From NCBI GenBank assembly GCA_036971475.1, contig JBAIZL010000425.1, positions 1,676,001 to 1,740,000 of the forward strand: a stretch of DNA of 64,000 bases, read 5' to 3'. Position numbers and translations under genes: made by a program. This stretch comes from Prosapia bicincta. Its lineage: Eukaryota > Arthropoda > Insecta > Hemiptera > Cercopidae. The notes below the pieces were generated by a model. That model did not search any database, was not told the DNA's origin, and saw only the letters and a program-made list of their open reading frames with translations. Positions 34,651 through 44,644 of this stretch are shown piece after piece. Positions within the stretch are counted from its first letter, which is position 1. Each line of letters opens with the position of its first letter.

Positions 34651-34808
34651 TTTGTTACAAATATCACAAAGTCATTATCCTGTATTTCCCACCAGCGCAT
34701 CGTCATGTGCCCAATGTAAACAGCTTGAGCAACGTATCCAACCTTCAGTGCCTTTTGACTTAAAGAAACAATCACCATAAACATTACAATCGAAATCACT
34801 GTCTTCGG
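34651..34808 (-). pseudogene. PHD-like zinc-finger C-terminus of a pogo/Tigger transposase
   Basis: Read on the minus strand in the frame that starts SEDSDFDCNV, the segment shows CNVYGDC, then GWIRCSSCLHWAHDD and finally LCDIC. This is the Cys4-His-Cys3-like pattern found at the end of many Tigger-type transposases (WIQC..C..WAH, then a C..C pair). Two adjacent stop codons lie just before the last C..C pair. The longer open frame at 34518-34835 is a different frame over the same DNA and is not the real one. Confidence 0.6.
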
Positions 34809-35093
34809 AGTTTTTGAACAAGATCCTAGTTGCATAGTTCAATTTTTTCTTTCCTTCTCTTATATTTTCATCACTCTTTACAATTTTGTTGGCTCTTTAA
34901 ATTTGTTCTCAATTACTTTCCTTTTCTTCATTTTCTATTTTCACAGTCATTACGCCTATCTTGTAAGACCTTGATATTAAAACTGCTGTCGTCACATTTT
35001 TTCGTTTATTTGGACGTTTGCTGATACAGCGTTTGGAACTGGTATTATGTTTCTAGGACTTACTGTAAATCAACTGGCTTCCGGGTTGTTTCA

Positions 35094-35342
35094 TTATTTA
35101 GGTAGCACTACAAATGAAGTCTTTGGTTCTCCTGACCCAACGAGCGGAGATTTGGTTGAAGATGGAGCCCGAATATCTACTGGTCTCACAGCAAGAGACT
35201 GTGTAACCTTTGGAATAGCTGATCTGCGACTTTTATGATGATGCAGAGAAAAATCATGAGCTGAGCTGTAAGCTATTGAAGGAAATCGCAGCAGCAGATG
35301 TGCTTCACTCGTGCCCAATAAAACGGGATTTTTTATTGTCAA
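35094..35342 (-). pseudogene. Linker upstream of the zinc finger in the pogo/Tigger remnant
   Basis: An 82-residue minus-strand open frame rich in Ser, Pro, Arg and Lys, including VRPVDIRAPSSTKSPLVGSG. Tigger-type proteins have a basic P.DIRP-like linker between the DDE domain and the C-terminal finger, so this is probably that linker. The DDE domain itself is not found. Low sequence complexity makes the match weak. Confidence 0.35.
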
Positions 35343-35880
35343 TGCTACTGTAAAATCCAGTTTACTGAAGACATTCCTATTAATCGGGACGATCCCACAC
35401 TTTTAAAACCGTCTAACGTCAGTAGTAGGAACTGCTACATTTAAGAAGGCTTTACTAAAAAGACAAGACACCAGTTATTGGGTTACTTGTCTGTCGGGCA
35501 ATGTGGCCATAAAGAGCGGCCATGCGTGGCCACTTTGCCCTCTTTGACGCCATTACATAAACTGGATTGTGGAGGCCAAACTAGTAAAATCAAGTCTAAT
35601 TAAAAGATATCAATTTGTAAGTGAAGATATTGTATGTGACTTCATTAATTATGAAAATATGATATAATAATAACTGTATCAAGTATTTTTAAGCACGTAC
35701 GTAAGACCAGCAGGGGCTAAAACACACAAAAAACTTAATAACTTTTTCCAACTAAACTCGATCTGCACAATATGATTCTAGAACTGCACTGTCATATGAA
35801 ATAGTTGGCATCTTTCGGGTAGTGCCCAGCACTGTACAGCAGAAAAATACCCGATGGTCACTTTGCCCACCTTTACCCTA

Positions 35881-36330
35881 CTCTTCAAAACAAATTTACT
35901 TGAATCTTATATTAATTTCAAGTCGCTTTTCACTAAAAATAAATAAATTGACCACGCCTAGTTTACGTTTCTACTCCATTTCCAAATCTCTTTCATTTTT
36001 ATGCTTTAGTCATTGCATTTCGAAGATGTGTTTCTATCCTTATACACTCAGTCGTATAATAGACAACATGGATTCAATTTATGGACGAGAAGAGTTTTAA
36101 CGAGCGGTCGCATCATTTCCGCAAATTGAACCACTTGCTGTAGAAGTTTGCGTCAGTTATACTAGTCTTGCAACAATATACTAAATAAAGTTGTTTATTC
36201 TCCGAAAACCTTCTGCCAAGTTGTACATCATGGGCTCAGAAGCAGACTCAATTCAGTATACATTTTTAATTTCAAACAAACATTCCGGAATTTGTTGCTG
36301 TTCATGACGCGCTGGTTGTTAATTACTTAT
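35881..36330. other. Non-coding DNA
   Basis: An open frame at 35822-36100 straddles the transposon end and has no motif. Confidence 0.4.
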
Positions 36331-36333
36331 TAC

Positions 36334-36463
36334 ACTTTTGCTATTACTTGCGACCAGACTTTTTGTTAACTCAAGGTTGTTAAATTGTTACCTTACACTT
36401 GGAAGAAACGCAATTCAACAACCTTTAGTTAACAAAAGGTCTGGTCGCAAGTAATACAAAAGT
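36334..36463. repeat. Short hairpin MITE-like element, 53-54 bp arms
   Basis: Left arm 36334-36387 and right arm 36411-36463 are reverse complements with about five differences, one of them a gap. Both contain ATTACTTGCGACCAGAC and GTTAAC. The loop is 23 bases. No clear target-site duplication is visible. It is probably a tiny non-autonomous DNA transposon or foldback element. Confidence 0.75.
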
Positions 36464-37035
36464 AAACATTCCGGATTAAGTGTATCTTTGTTGAACATAT
36501 AATTCTATTGGAATGGATATGTTTAATACACTTTCTGATAAGGATTGCAGGGATTTCTTCAAGACGTGATAGAACGAAGAAGTTGTCCACTTACCAGTGT
36601 ATTAGAGCTTCGTGTTTCTTCCTTAGACAGGTCTTTGTTCATTTTATCTTCCTTTATCTTCTTTCTAAGGAAGGAATTAACAAGGGTACAATTAACTAAA
36701 CAAATTTACTCTAAATTTTATTTTAAAAAAATATGTTTTTAAATTTCAATAATTTGTATTATTAAATTTATTTAATTAATAATAAATATTTATTATTATT
36801 TTATTAGGAAATTTATCTTATTTAAAGCTTTATTTCAACCATTGATTCTCCCTATGGTGACGTAATCAAGTCGCTATATTTCAAGCATTGCACTCCTAAC
36901 TCGTGGGTACAAGCCTGTCCTCACTTTAAACAAATCATCATATATAATTCTTCTCATTGACATTCAACAATAGGTAACTCGACCTTTCCTCACAAGATAT
37001 TTGTTTTTACATTGACGTTTGTTTCAAATACTTTA
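36464..37035. other. Non-coding DNA
   Basis: Short overlapping open frames at 36508-36742 show no motif. Confidence 0.4.
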
Positions 37036-37039
37036 ATTT

Positions 37040-37200
37040 TCTATTGACAAATATCTGGCCAAGCAAGCCGAGCTCAGATTGCCAGCGTAATTCCCGCTTA
37101 GTGAGTTTCATTACGAAACCGACGTCACAGATAAAACCCGCTACTACATACTCTGCCTGAGCCTATATGGTAGAAACAATGCCGCCTTGTCGGGTTTAGC
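37040..37200. promoter_or_regulatory. GC-richer island, candidate conserved non-coding element
   Basis: A compact GC-richer block with CAGCGTAATTCCCGCTTAG, TTTCATTACGAAACC, GACGTCAC (a CRE-like core) and GGCCAAGCAAGCCGAG. It has no open frame and no repeat. A regulatory role is inferred from composition and motif density only. Confidence 0.25.
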
Positions 37201-37870
37201 AGATTTTAATCTCATTATTCATGGAATATTTAATCAACTGCAAGTTGTGTTTGCGTAAACGAAAAATGTCTTCTTCATATAATATCACTCGTCCTTCCCA
37301 AATTTATGTACATCTTTCGTTCACTTTGTTACTTCAAGAGAGTAAATCGTGTGTTAATTATAATATAATAATACATTATCTGTATATATATATATATATA
37401 TATGCATTTATACATACATTATATTTCTTAAATTGTTATGATCCATCGCTAAACTAAACTCAGTAAGTAAAGACCTGTGTTTTTGCTAGTCATAGCCAAA
37501 ACTAGAAATGACAGTCATAGCTAAAACTAGAGAGAAAATTCATTCCACATTAGTAAATTGTTTATGAATTTTTAATAAAATTCATAAACTTATTTACATA
37601 AGAATAAGTTTATACATATAATAAGAGTTACTGAAACGTCGAATCTAATCGCATTTATCAACGGTTGCTATTAGCAACATACTCGTATGTTTTTGTGGTA
37701 AGGACCTTTCTTCGTAAAGGTTGAGACTCCGAAAACCAATAATGAAGAGATTTTCGTCCTATGCCTGTTAAATATATTGCATTATTGGAAATGTATTTGT
37801 TAAAAACCAATTGTTGCTAATTTGCCATTGTATATCAATAAATAATTGTACAATTTAGTGAAATATGACA
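37201..37870. other. Non-coding DNA with a short (TA)n
   Basis: A (TA)n run lies at 37382-37403. TAGCTAAAACTAGA-like phrases repeat at 37475-37530. No gene. Confidence 0.4.
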
Positions 37871-37875
37871 GAAAG

Positions 37876-37876
<1 letters not shown>

Positions 37877-37930
<54 letters not shown>

Positions 37931-39318
37931 ATAACCTAAAGGTAATTTTCTTGTTTTACCTCTAGACTGTATTATAAATACCTTACCTATCTATAGCCAA
38001 ACTTCAGGGTTAAATAAATAATTAACAATCTTATAAATTTACCATATTTTTATTTATCTGATATTCAATTATTACAAATTATACCTTAAAATACATTATT
38101 ATGGTGCAGTGACAAGGGTTTATTGCTTAACTAATACTACAATTACTACATAGGTGGACTCTTGTGGCTTTAGGCTTTTAATACAATAAAGTTTAATAAA
38201 TGCAGTGTTCTTTCTCTCTGGTCGTAATTAGGGGATATTCGAAAAAGAAGAGAGTGTTGGAAAAATCTACATTGATTTTTATAAAGGCAGTGAATTTAAA
38301 TTGGATCTAAAGTTATTAATTTATAATTCTCTTGGCTGAATTTAATATAAGAAAGATTGTACTTATTGTTTGCGTTCCTGGAATTCACTGAAACCGTTGT
38401 TCGGTTAATTGCTTCACTGCACGTCTACAAAACAAATAGCTTATTTCCCTATTTTTTTAAATACCTGCCTGATCCATTACTCGTCACACTATTAGAATTT
38501 CTATACATAAATAACTAATAAATTATCTTTAGCAATTGCCTTTACCCTTCTAAAACATTTACGCTTTTAACAATTTCCTTAATTCTTCTACAAAAATTTA
38601 CCACTTTTAAATATTGCCTAAAACATTTACCCCCCCCCCTCAAATACGTCTGGACACTTCGAAGTTCCTCCCAAAAAATTAAAAGGGGTAAATTAATTTA
38701 GAAAAGGTTAGGAAAATGTAAAAGGAATTGTTAATTATTTATGTGTAGAAATTTAAATGTGAACGAGAAGGAATTAGGCAGATAGTAACGAAAATAGAGA
38801 AGTAAGTTAATTATTGTGTAAAAGTTCAGTGAAGCAGTTAACCAGCCAACGACTTCTGGAATTCCAAGAACGCAAATAATAAGTACAATCTTTCTTACAT
38901 TAAATTTAGGCAACATACATGTTTTCATTTGTAAACTCAGAACCAATTTAAATTCATAGCCTTTTTATAAATGAATGTTTTTTTTCACCACTTTTGACTT
39001 TGTAGAAAATCTTACAATAATGACCCAAGAGTAACAGAAATTTGCCACTGTAGTTATTAAACCTTATTGTATTTAAGTCAAGCCCCAAGAGACCACCTTT
39101 TTAGTAATTGTAGTATTAGTTAAATAATCAATCTTTGTCACTGCATCGTATTAATGTAATTTGGTATAATTTGTAATAATTAGATGGCAGATGAATAAAT
39201 GCAAGTGATGCTAAATATATATGATTGTTAATAATTTAGAAACTTGAAGGTGTGACTATAGAAAAGTAAGGTAGTTACGATATAATCTAAAGGTAAAACG
39301 TTTAAATAAATGTTAGGT

Positions 39319-39402
<84 letters not shown>
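37877..39402. repeat. Long (TA)n-bounded palindrome, ~600 bp arms
   Basis: (TA)n runs at 37877-37926 and 39320-39402 bound an inverted repeat. The left arm is about 37927-38535 and the right arm about 38735-39319. Matched blocks in order from the outside in: TAACCTAA near the TA runs, TATTAACAATC or ATTAACAATC, ATTATTACAAATTATACC, TGCAGTGACAA, TAATACTACAATTACTA, AATACAATAA with TTTAATAA, TGAATTTAAATTGG, AAGAAAGATTGTACTTATT, TTTGCGTTC with TGGAATTC, and TTCACTG near the loop. The central ~200 bases are CT- and T-rich and include a C run at 38631-38639. The arms differ by many substitutions and small gaps. No coding capacity is seen. Confidence 0.85.
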
Positions 39403-39404
<2 letters not shown>

Positions 39405-40167
39405 CGTGTTTTACAAGCACGAAAGGCTATTAACAAAAATGATTTTATTTGTATAAATCTTTAAAAATGTAGATTAACTTAAAGTTGAAATTGTTACAAA
39501 ATTATGCTTTATAAATCCAACAGATGTACATTATGTTGGAGTAGAGACAACTGATCTCTTCTAAAGTACGCTACACACTAAGTAGTAATAATGGTACGCA
39601 ATTTCTCAACACACAAAGCTTGCATTAGAAAATTATACATAGGTCATCCTAATATTAGCTAAAGACTTACTCACACCTTTGAAATTAGCTGGTTTCCTTT
39701 TAACTTGTAAAGATGATGGAATGAATCTAAACTAATCTATAACAGAGGAAGAACCTAAAACATTTTTAAATTGTTGTGGTATTAGGCACACATGCCCTAT
39801 TTCATGAAGGTCAATAAAGTTGTCCAATCAAAGTTCAAAGTACACACTATCCTTTTGTGACGGGTCAATTTTACCGATATTTCTGCTCACAAATATTGCA
39901 AGGTATGTGGCGAGTCGAGCACACAGATTAGATTGAAATTTAAAGGATAATCCTTTACTTTTTTAAAGGATAAAACGCATATGACCGTCGACTTTGAGTT
40001 AAAGGAATCGGTTTGGGTTTCGGCTAATCGGGGTTTTCGGTCAGTACACAATGCGGAGAAAGGTTGAACTCGTTTCCTACATAAAGGGATTTTAGTAACT
40101 AAACATATTTATATGAGGAGCATAGAATTAGTTACTTTTGGAAAAACACTCTAGCTTTTCTGTCAAG
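39403..40167. other. Non-coding DNA before the satellite
   Basis: Nothing recognisable. Confidence 0.4.
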
Positions 40168-41142
40168 AAACCATAGGAATGGTGAATTAGTGGAGTTGTA
40201 CTTGGCTTCGGTCCAACTAGTAGACATTATTTTACATCAACAACCATCCATAGAACGGTGAACTAGTGGAGTTCTACCTGGCTTGGGTCTAACTAGCAGA
40301 TATTATTGTACATCAATAACCATCCATATGATCACTGAACTAGTGGATTTGTACTTGGCTTCGGTCCAACTAGCTGTCGTTATTGTACATCAACAACCAT
40401 CCATAGATCGGTGAACTAGTGGAGCTCTACTTGGCTTCGGTGTAACTAGCTGACATTATTGTAAATCAACAACCATACATAGGATAACCGAACTAGTGGA
40501 GTTGTACTTTGCTTCGGTCCAACTGGCCGATATTATTGTACATCAACAACCATCCGTAGGACCACTGAACTAGTGGATATGTACTTGGCTTCGGTCTAAC
40601 TAGCTGACATTAATGTACATCAACAACCTTCCATATATCGGTGAACTAGTGGAGTTTTACTTGGCTTCGGTCCAACTAGCTGACATTATTCTACATTAAC
40701 AACCATCCATACATCGGTGAAGTAGTGGAGTTCTACTTGACTTCGGTCCAACTAGTCGACATTATTGTACATCAACAACCATCCATAGATCGGTGAACTA
40801 ATGGAGTTCCACTTGACTTCGGTTTAACTAGCCGACATGATTATACATCAACAACCATCCATAGGATCACCGATGTAGTGGTGTTGTACTTGGCTTCGGT
40901 CCAACTAGCCGAACTATTGGAGTTGTACTTGGCTTCGGTCCAAATAACCGACATTATTGTAAATCAACATCCATCCATAGGATCACCAAACTAGTGGAGT
41001 TGTACTTGGCTTCGGTCCAACTAGGCGATACTATTGTACATCAACAACCATCCATAGGATCACCGAACTAGTGGAGTTGTATTGGGCTTCGGTCCAACTA
41101 GCCGACATTATTGTACATCAACAACCACCCATGTAGAGATTG
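40168..41142 (+). repeat. Satellite A array, ~76-77 bp unit, block 1
   Basis: About 13 tandem units are marked by GGCTTCGGTCCAACTAG and AACAACCATCCATAGG, with the spacer TTATTGTACATC. Units are 76 or 77 bp depending on whether the join reads ATAGATCGGTGAAC or ATAGGATCACCGAAC. One unit near 40893-40930 is shortened. Each unit carries CTAGTGGA and its near complement TCCAACTAG, which could pair. Confidence 0.92.
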
Positions 41143-41268
41143 AACGTAACCCATCGTCTTCGTGAACTGGTGAATTTTCTATACACGAGTAGGTTTGAAG
41201 TTCGCTATCGTAGAAAAAATTTTCAAACTCCGTCTTATTTACATTAGCATAGTAATTACTATTTAGTG
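41143..41268 (+). repeat. Linker of the composite satellite
   Basis: Single-copy-like joint starting TGTAGAGATTGAAC and containing CGTGAACTGGTGAATTTTC and CATTAGCATAGTAATTAC. The same joint recurs at 45421-45550, so it is part of the larger repeat unit. Confidence 0.8.
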
Positions 41269-42083
41269 GACCTCCTGCCACCCCTACCTTGATGGCTACA
41301 GATTTTGCCTTGAGAGTGTCACCTAGATGGTAGCACGTCCTGCCTTAAAAGGGCCACCATGATTGGTGGATTTCCTGTTTTGCGAGTGGCCTTTAGATGG
41401 CACCTCTTCTTAACTCAAACGGCAACCTCAATAGATGCACATTCTGTTTCTTTTAAAAGAAAGTAGCAGCTAGATATAGAACCTCCTTATTTGATAGGGC
41501 CATCTCGATACTGCAGCTCCTGTCTTGAGAGTGGCACCTAGATTCCAGTACCTGCTGCCCTATTTGGGTTATCTTGAAGGCTGAAGATTCTGTCTTGAGA
41601 GTGGCACCTAGATGGTAGCTCCTCTCGCCTTAAGACTCTTGGATGGCAACACCCCCTGATTTACAAAAGCCACCTTAATAGATACAGCTTCTGTTTTGAA
41701 AGTAGCACCTAGATGCAGCACTTCCTGTTTTGAGTCAGTCACCTCGAAGGCTTGAAATTCTGTCTTTAAAATGGTACAAAAATGGCAGCACTTTCTGCTT
41801 TAAGAGTGCCACCTCGATGGGTCCACCCTCTGCCTTGAACGTGATACCTAGATTGCACCACCTCCCGCCTTGAGAGGACCACCTCGATGGTTGCACCACA
41901 TGTCTTAAGAGGGCCACTCCGATGCATGCACCTTCTGTCTTAAGAGTGGCACCTAGATAGCTGCAGAGTCTGTCGTGAGAATGTCACCTAGGTTCTAGAA
42001 CCTCCTGCCTTAAGAGGACCACCTCGATGGATTCACCTCTTATTTTAAGTGTGCAACCTAGATTCCAGTACCTTCTGCCTTAA
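41269..42083 (+). repeat. Satellite B array, 35-bp units in alternating pairs, block 1
   Basis: 35-bp units alternate between two forms, one around GTGGCACCTAGATGG and one around GGGCCACCTCGATGG, giving a 70-bp dimer. Units end with CACCTCCTG- or CACCTTCTG-like joins. Divergence between units is high. The minus-strand open frame at 41735-41917 is only repeat read-through. Confidence 0.85.
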
Positions 42084-42250
42084 TTGGCGAACTAGTGGAG
42101 TTGTAGTTGGCTTCGGTCCAACTAGCCGACATTATTGTACATCAACAACCATCCATAGATCACCGAACTAGTGGAGTTCCACTTGGCTTCGGTCCAACTT
42201 GCCGACATTGTTGTACATGAACAACCATCCATAGGATCGGTGAACTATTA
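42084..42250 (+). repeat. Satellite A, short block interrupted by a LINE
   Basis: Two units of the 77-bp satellite, starting GGCGAACTAGTGGAGTTG. The second is cut at GGTGAACTA, where the LINE tail begins. The array resumes in matching phase at 44645. Confidence 0.85.
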
Positions 42251-42354
42251 TTATTATTATTATTATTATTACTAAAACTCGGAGGGACCTTATCGGTGTA
42301 GAGCACTTAGCTGTAGCTTTTGTACTCTCTTCCTATCTCTACCACAGGTCTAGC

Positions 42355-42699
42355 TTAGTGGATACCTACCTCTTTGCAGAAATTAAGTACCCACCTGATG
42401 CAGAATCTTCTGATATCCTCTGGTGTACATACCTGCCAGCCAAACCACTTTCTCCTTGCCGCTCCCAAAGCAGGACACTCACAGAGTACGTGGATTGGGC
42501 TCTCCTCTTGGTCCTCGTCGCATCTCTTGCACACAGGGGACCTAGATTTTCCAATTTTGTATTGGAACCCCCTCAGATTCCCATGGCCTGTAACCAGCTC
42601 TACAGTAGCTCTGAGTTGATGTCTACTTAAGGAGAGTAGTTCTTTGCCATCAAAATCTCCTGAGTAACCCCACAGTACCTTGGATTTGTTACACCCCAA
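42355..42699 (-). pseudogene. LINE ORF2 C-terminal Cys/His tail
   Basis: An open frame of 114 codons with LSLSRHQLRATVELVTGHGN, then CKRCDEDQEESPIHVLCECP (CX2C...HX3CXC) and a final WVLNFCKEVGIH. This is the typical end of RNase H-bearing LINE proteins. It joins the RNase H segment after a stop near 42700. Confidence 0.85.
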
Positions 42700-43150
42700 G
42701 GTTACATTCTATTCTTCCCTGCACAACCTGTCTATATGTGCCGTAATCCTCTTGCGCCCCTCTTGAGGCGGCATGCCCACTGCTCTCAGCAACGGTCCTT
42801 GAGTTATACACCCTTGTTTTGCTAAGGCGTCAGCTCTCTCATTCCCTATTCACCCAGAATGTCCTGGAATCCAGGTTAGGTTGAGTGAATTATACTTACT
42901 CAGCTCTGCTAGAGAAGCTATCGTCTCAGCCACCAGCCTTACCTAAAGCCTTCAGAGCTGCCTGACGGTTCGAGGAAAAAATCCAGATGGTCTTGCCCTC
43001 CTGCCAGACCCTATTATTTCCTCAGCACATAGTTTGATCGCGAGCACCTCCCCCTAGAAGACAGAGTTGTATTCCTCCAGGCAGTGACAAAATCTGTCTT
43101 GGTGTCTCAGTCCACTAAATCCTGCTCCCACTCCTTCCTTCATCTTGGAC
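42700..43150 (-). pseudogene. LINE RNase H domain, disrupted
   Basis: The minus strand encodes WFTDGSKMKEGVGAGFSGL (first catalytic Asp) near 43090-43150, then GEVLAIKLCAEE with the catalytic Glu just after a TAG, a decayed middle, and LTWIPGHSG plus GNERADALAKQG (catalytic His and Asp) near 42820-42890. Several stops and a frameshift are present. Confidence 0.8.
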
Positions 43151-43867
43151 CCATCGGTGAACCAGATTTCACCATGTCTAGGTCTCTTGCTGGAATATGG
43201 ATTTTGTAGTTTTCTTTTTCCCTTTTAAGAGACAGTATCTTATCCTGAGGTTCTATCCAGAGCTCTATCAGTGAATCCCCAAATAGCTGTTTATGACGTT
43301 TGCTACTTGTCTTCCACAGCCCGGTACAACTTAGCCGGTATGCAGTTTTCATTACCTCCATCCTAATTTGAAGACTCAAGGATGGAAAACCCAACATAAC
43401 CCTCATGGCCGCACATGGTGTGCTTCTCCTTGTAGCTGTTATGCCTCTAAAGAAGAGCCCCTGCGCACGGTCCAGCATTCTTTTACTTGTTTCTTTCTGC
43501 GACCTGTCCCACCAGACGATTGAGGCAAAGAACAACATCGGCACCACAATGGCGGAATAAATCCAGTTCATCTACGTGGACCCAAACCCCATCTCGTGCT
43601 TATTGCTCCTCTGCATTGCCAGAACGCAGCTATGGCTTTTTGTGCTCACGCCAGAGTAGCCTCCTATCCAGAATAACTCCCAGATATTTAGCGCTCTCAA
43701 CATAGCTTATTTTGGTATTACTAACTTCCATCATCTCCAACGATTTAGTTTTATATCGCCTAGTGAAGATGAGTGTCACAGATTTTTCTCCTTGAATGCA
43801 TAGTGCATTCTCCCTGCACCATGCTTCTGTTACCTTGAGTGCCTCCTGAAGCAGGTCTTTGAGGACC
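43140..43867 (-). pseudogene. LINE RT thumb region
   Basis: After the RT stop the same protein continues in changing frames: ESAKYLGVILDRRLLW (about 43650-43700), then from 43571 an open frame with SAIVVPMLFFASIVWWDRSQ, LDRAQGLFFRGITATRRSTP and AAMRVMLGFPSLSLQ. This is the usual region between palm and RNase H. At least one frameshift separates the parts near 43580. Confidence 0.8.
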
Positions 43868-44640
43868 TCTTAAAATGGTCCCCTAACAAGGATAGCTATG
43901 TCATCAGCATATCCTACCACCTTGACACCCATTCCACTGAGCGTCCTTAGTAGGCCGTCCACTACAAGGCTCCACAGCAAAGGGAATAACACTCCACCCT
44001 GCGGGCAGCTCTCCGAAACCATCCCATTTATCGTGCACCCCATCCAGGATGCAGTACGTATCCGGTTTTCCAAGGAACTCATAATCCAATTTAGAATTCC
44101 ATCAGAAATCCCGTGATCCATAGCTGCTTTCTTGATGGCTAGTCTAGAGGTACTATTAAAAGCCCCCTCCACATCAAGAAAAGCCCAAATACATATCCCC
44201 TTGTTGTTGGTCTGACCCTCAATAAAGTCCACGACCGATAACAGCGCAGTATCCACTGACCTACCAGTTCGGTAGGCGTGTTGGTCCTGATGAAGCGGAT
44301 ACTGGAGGGACTCCTTCAAATAGTGGTCCACCAGCCTTTCCAATGTCTTTAACAAGAAAGATGTAAGTCTGATAGGTCTGAAGTCCTTTACCTCTGTGTA
44401 ACCTTTCCTCCCCGGTTTGGGCATAAAGATAACTTTCGTTATGAGCCACTGCCCGAGCGTGTAACCCAAGCAAACACAGCCTCTGAGTTATCCTGTCAGT
44501 GGCCCTATTATTTCCTCCAAGCAATTTTGTAGTAGGGCTGGAGTAATATTATCTAATCCAGGCGCTTTAAAAGGCTCAAAAGACAGAATCACCTCTCTCA
44601 CCCTTTGCGCTGAGATCACCTGCCCAGCAATATTCCAGTC
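43868..44640 (-). pseudogene. LINE reverse transcriptase domain
   Basis: Minus-strand reading includes FEPFKAPGLDNITPALLQ upstream, one stop near 44482, then MPKPGRKGYTEVKDFRPIRL, TSFLLKTLERLVD, QHAYRTGRSVDTAL, motif A as FLDVEGAFNST, motif B as SCPQGGVLFPLLW and the catalytic GYADDIAIL near 43885-43910. It ends at a stop at 43870-43872. The longest single frame is 43870-44469. Apart from the breaks, all RT motifs are recognisable, so the copy is not very old. Confidence 0.88.
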
Positions 44641-44644
44641 CGCC

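Larger units (their letters stand above)
34304..35880 (-). mobile_element. Pogo/Tigger-like DNA transposon remnant with TA duplications
   Basis: TA at 34304-34305 and at 35879-35880 flank imperfect terminal inverted repeats. The left end starts GGAGAAGGCTGGGCAAAGTG; the complement of the right end starts GGGTAAAGGTGGGCAAAGTG. The body of 1,573 bp is too short for a full transposase gene. Minus-strand coding remnants match only the C-terminal part of such transposases. TA target duplication and the zinc-finger C-terminus point to the pogo/Tigger branch of Tc1/mariner. It cannot move by itself. Confidence 0.65.

Noticed and set aside
34518..34835. 105-codon minus-strand open frame as a gene
   Set aside because: Another frame of the same DNA shows the Cys/His pattern of a Tigger-type zinc finger; this one has no motif.
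40168..41142. CRISPR-like array
   Set aside because: Units are contiguous tandem repeats without unique spacers, in eukaryotic DNA.
41735..41917. 60-codon minus-strand open frame
   Set aside because: Same satellite B read-through as in block 2.
42358..44116. Plus-strand open frames
   Set aside because: They are the antisense of the LINE coding remnants on the minus strand.
44280..44300. CTGATGA at a single site
   Set aside because: It lies in LINE coding sequence and has no matching GAAAC or stems.
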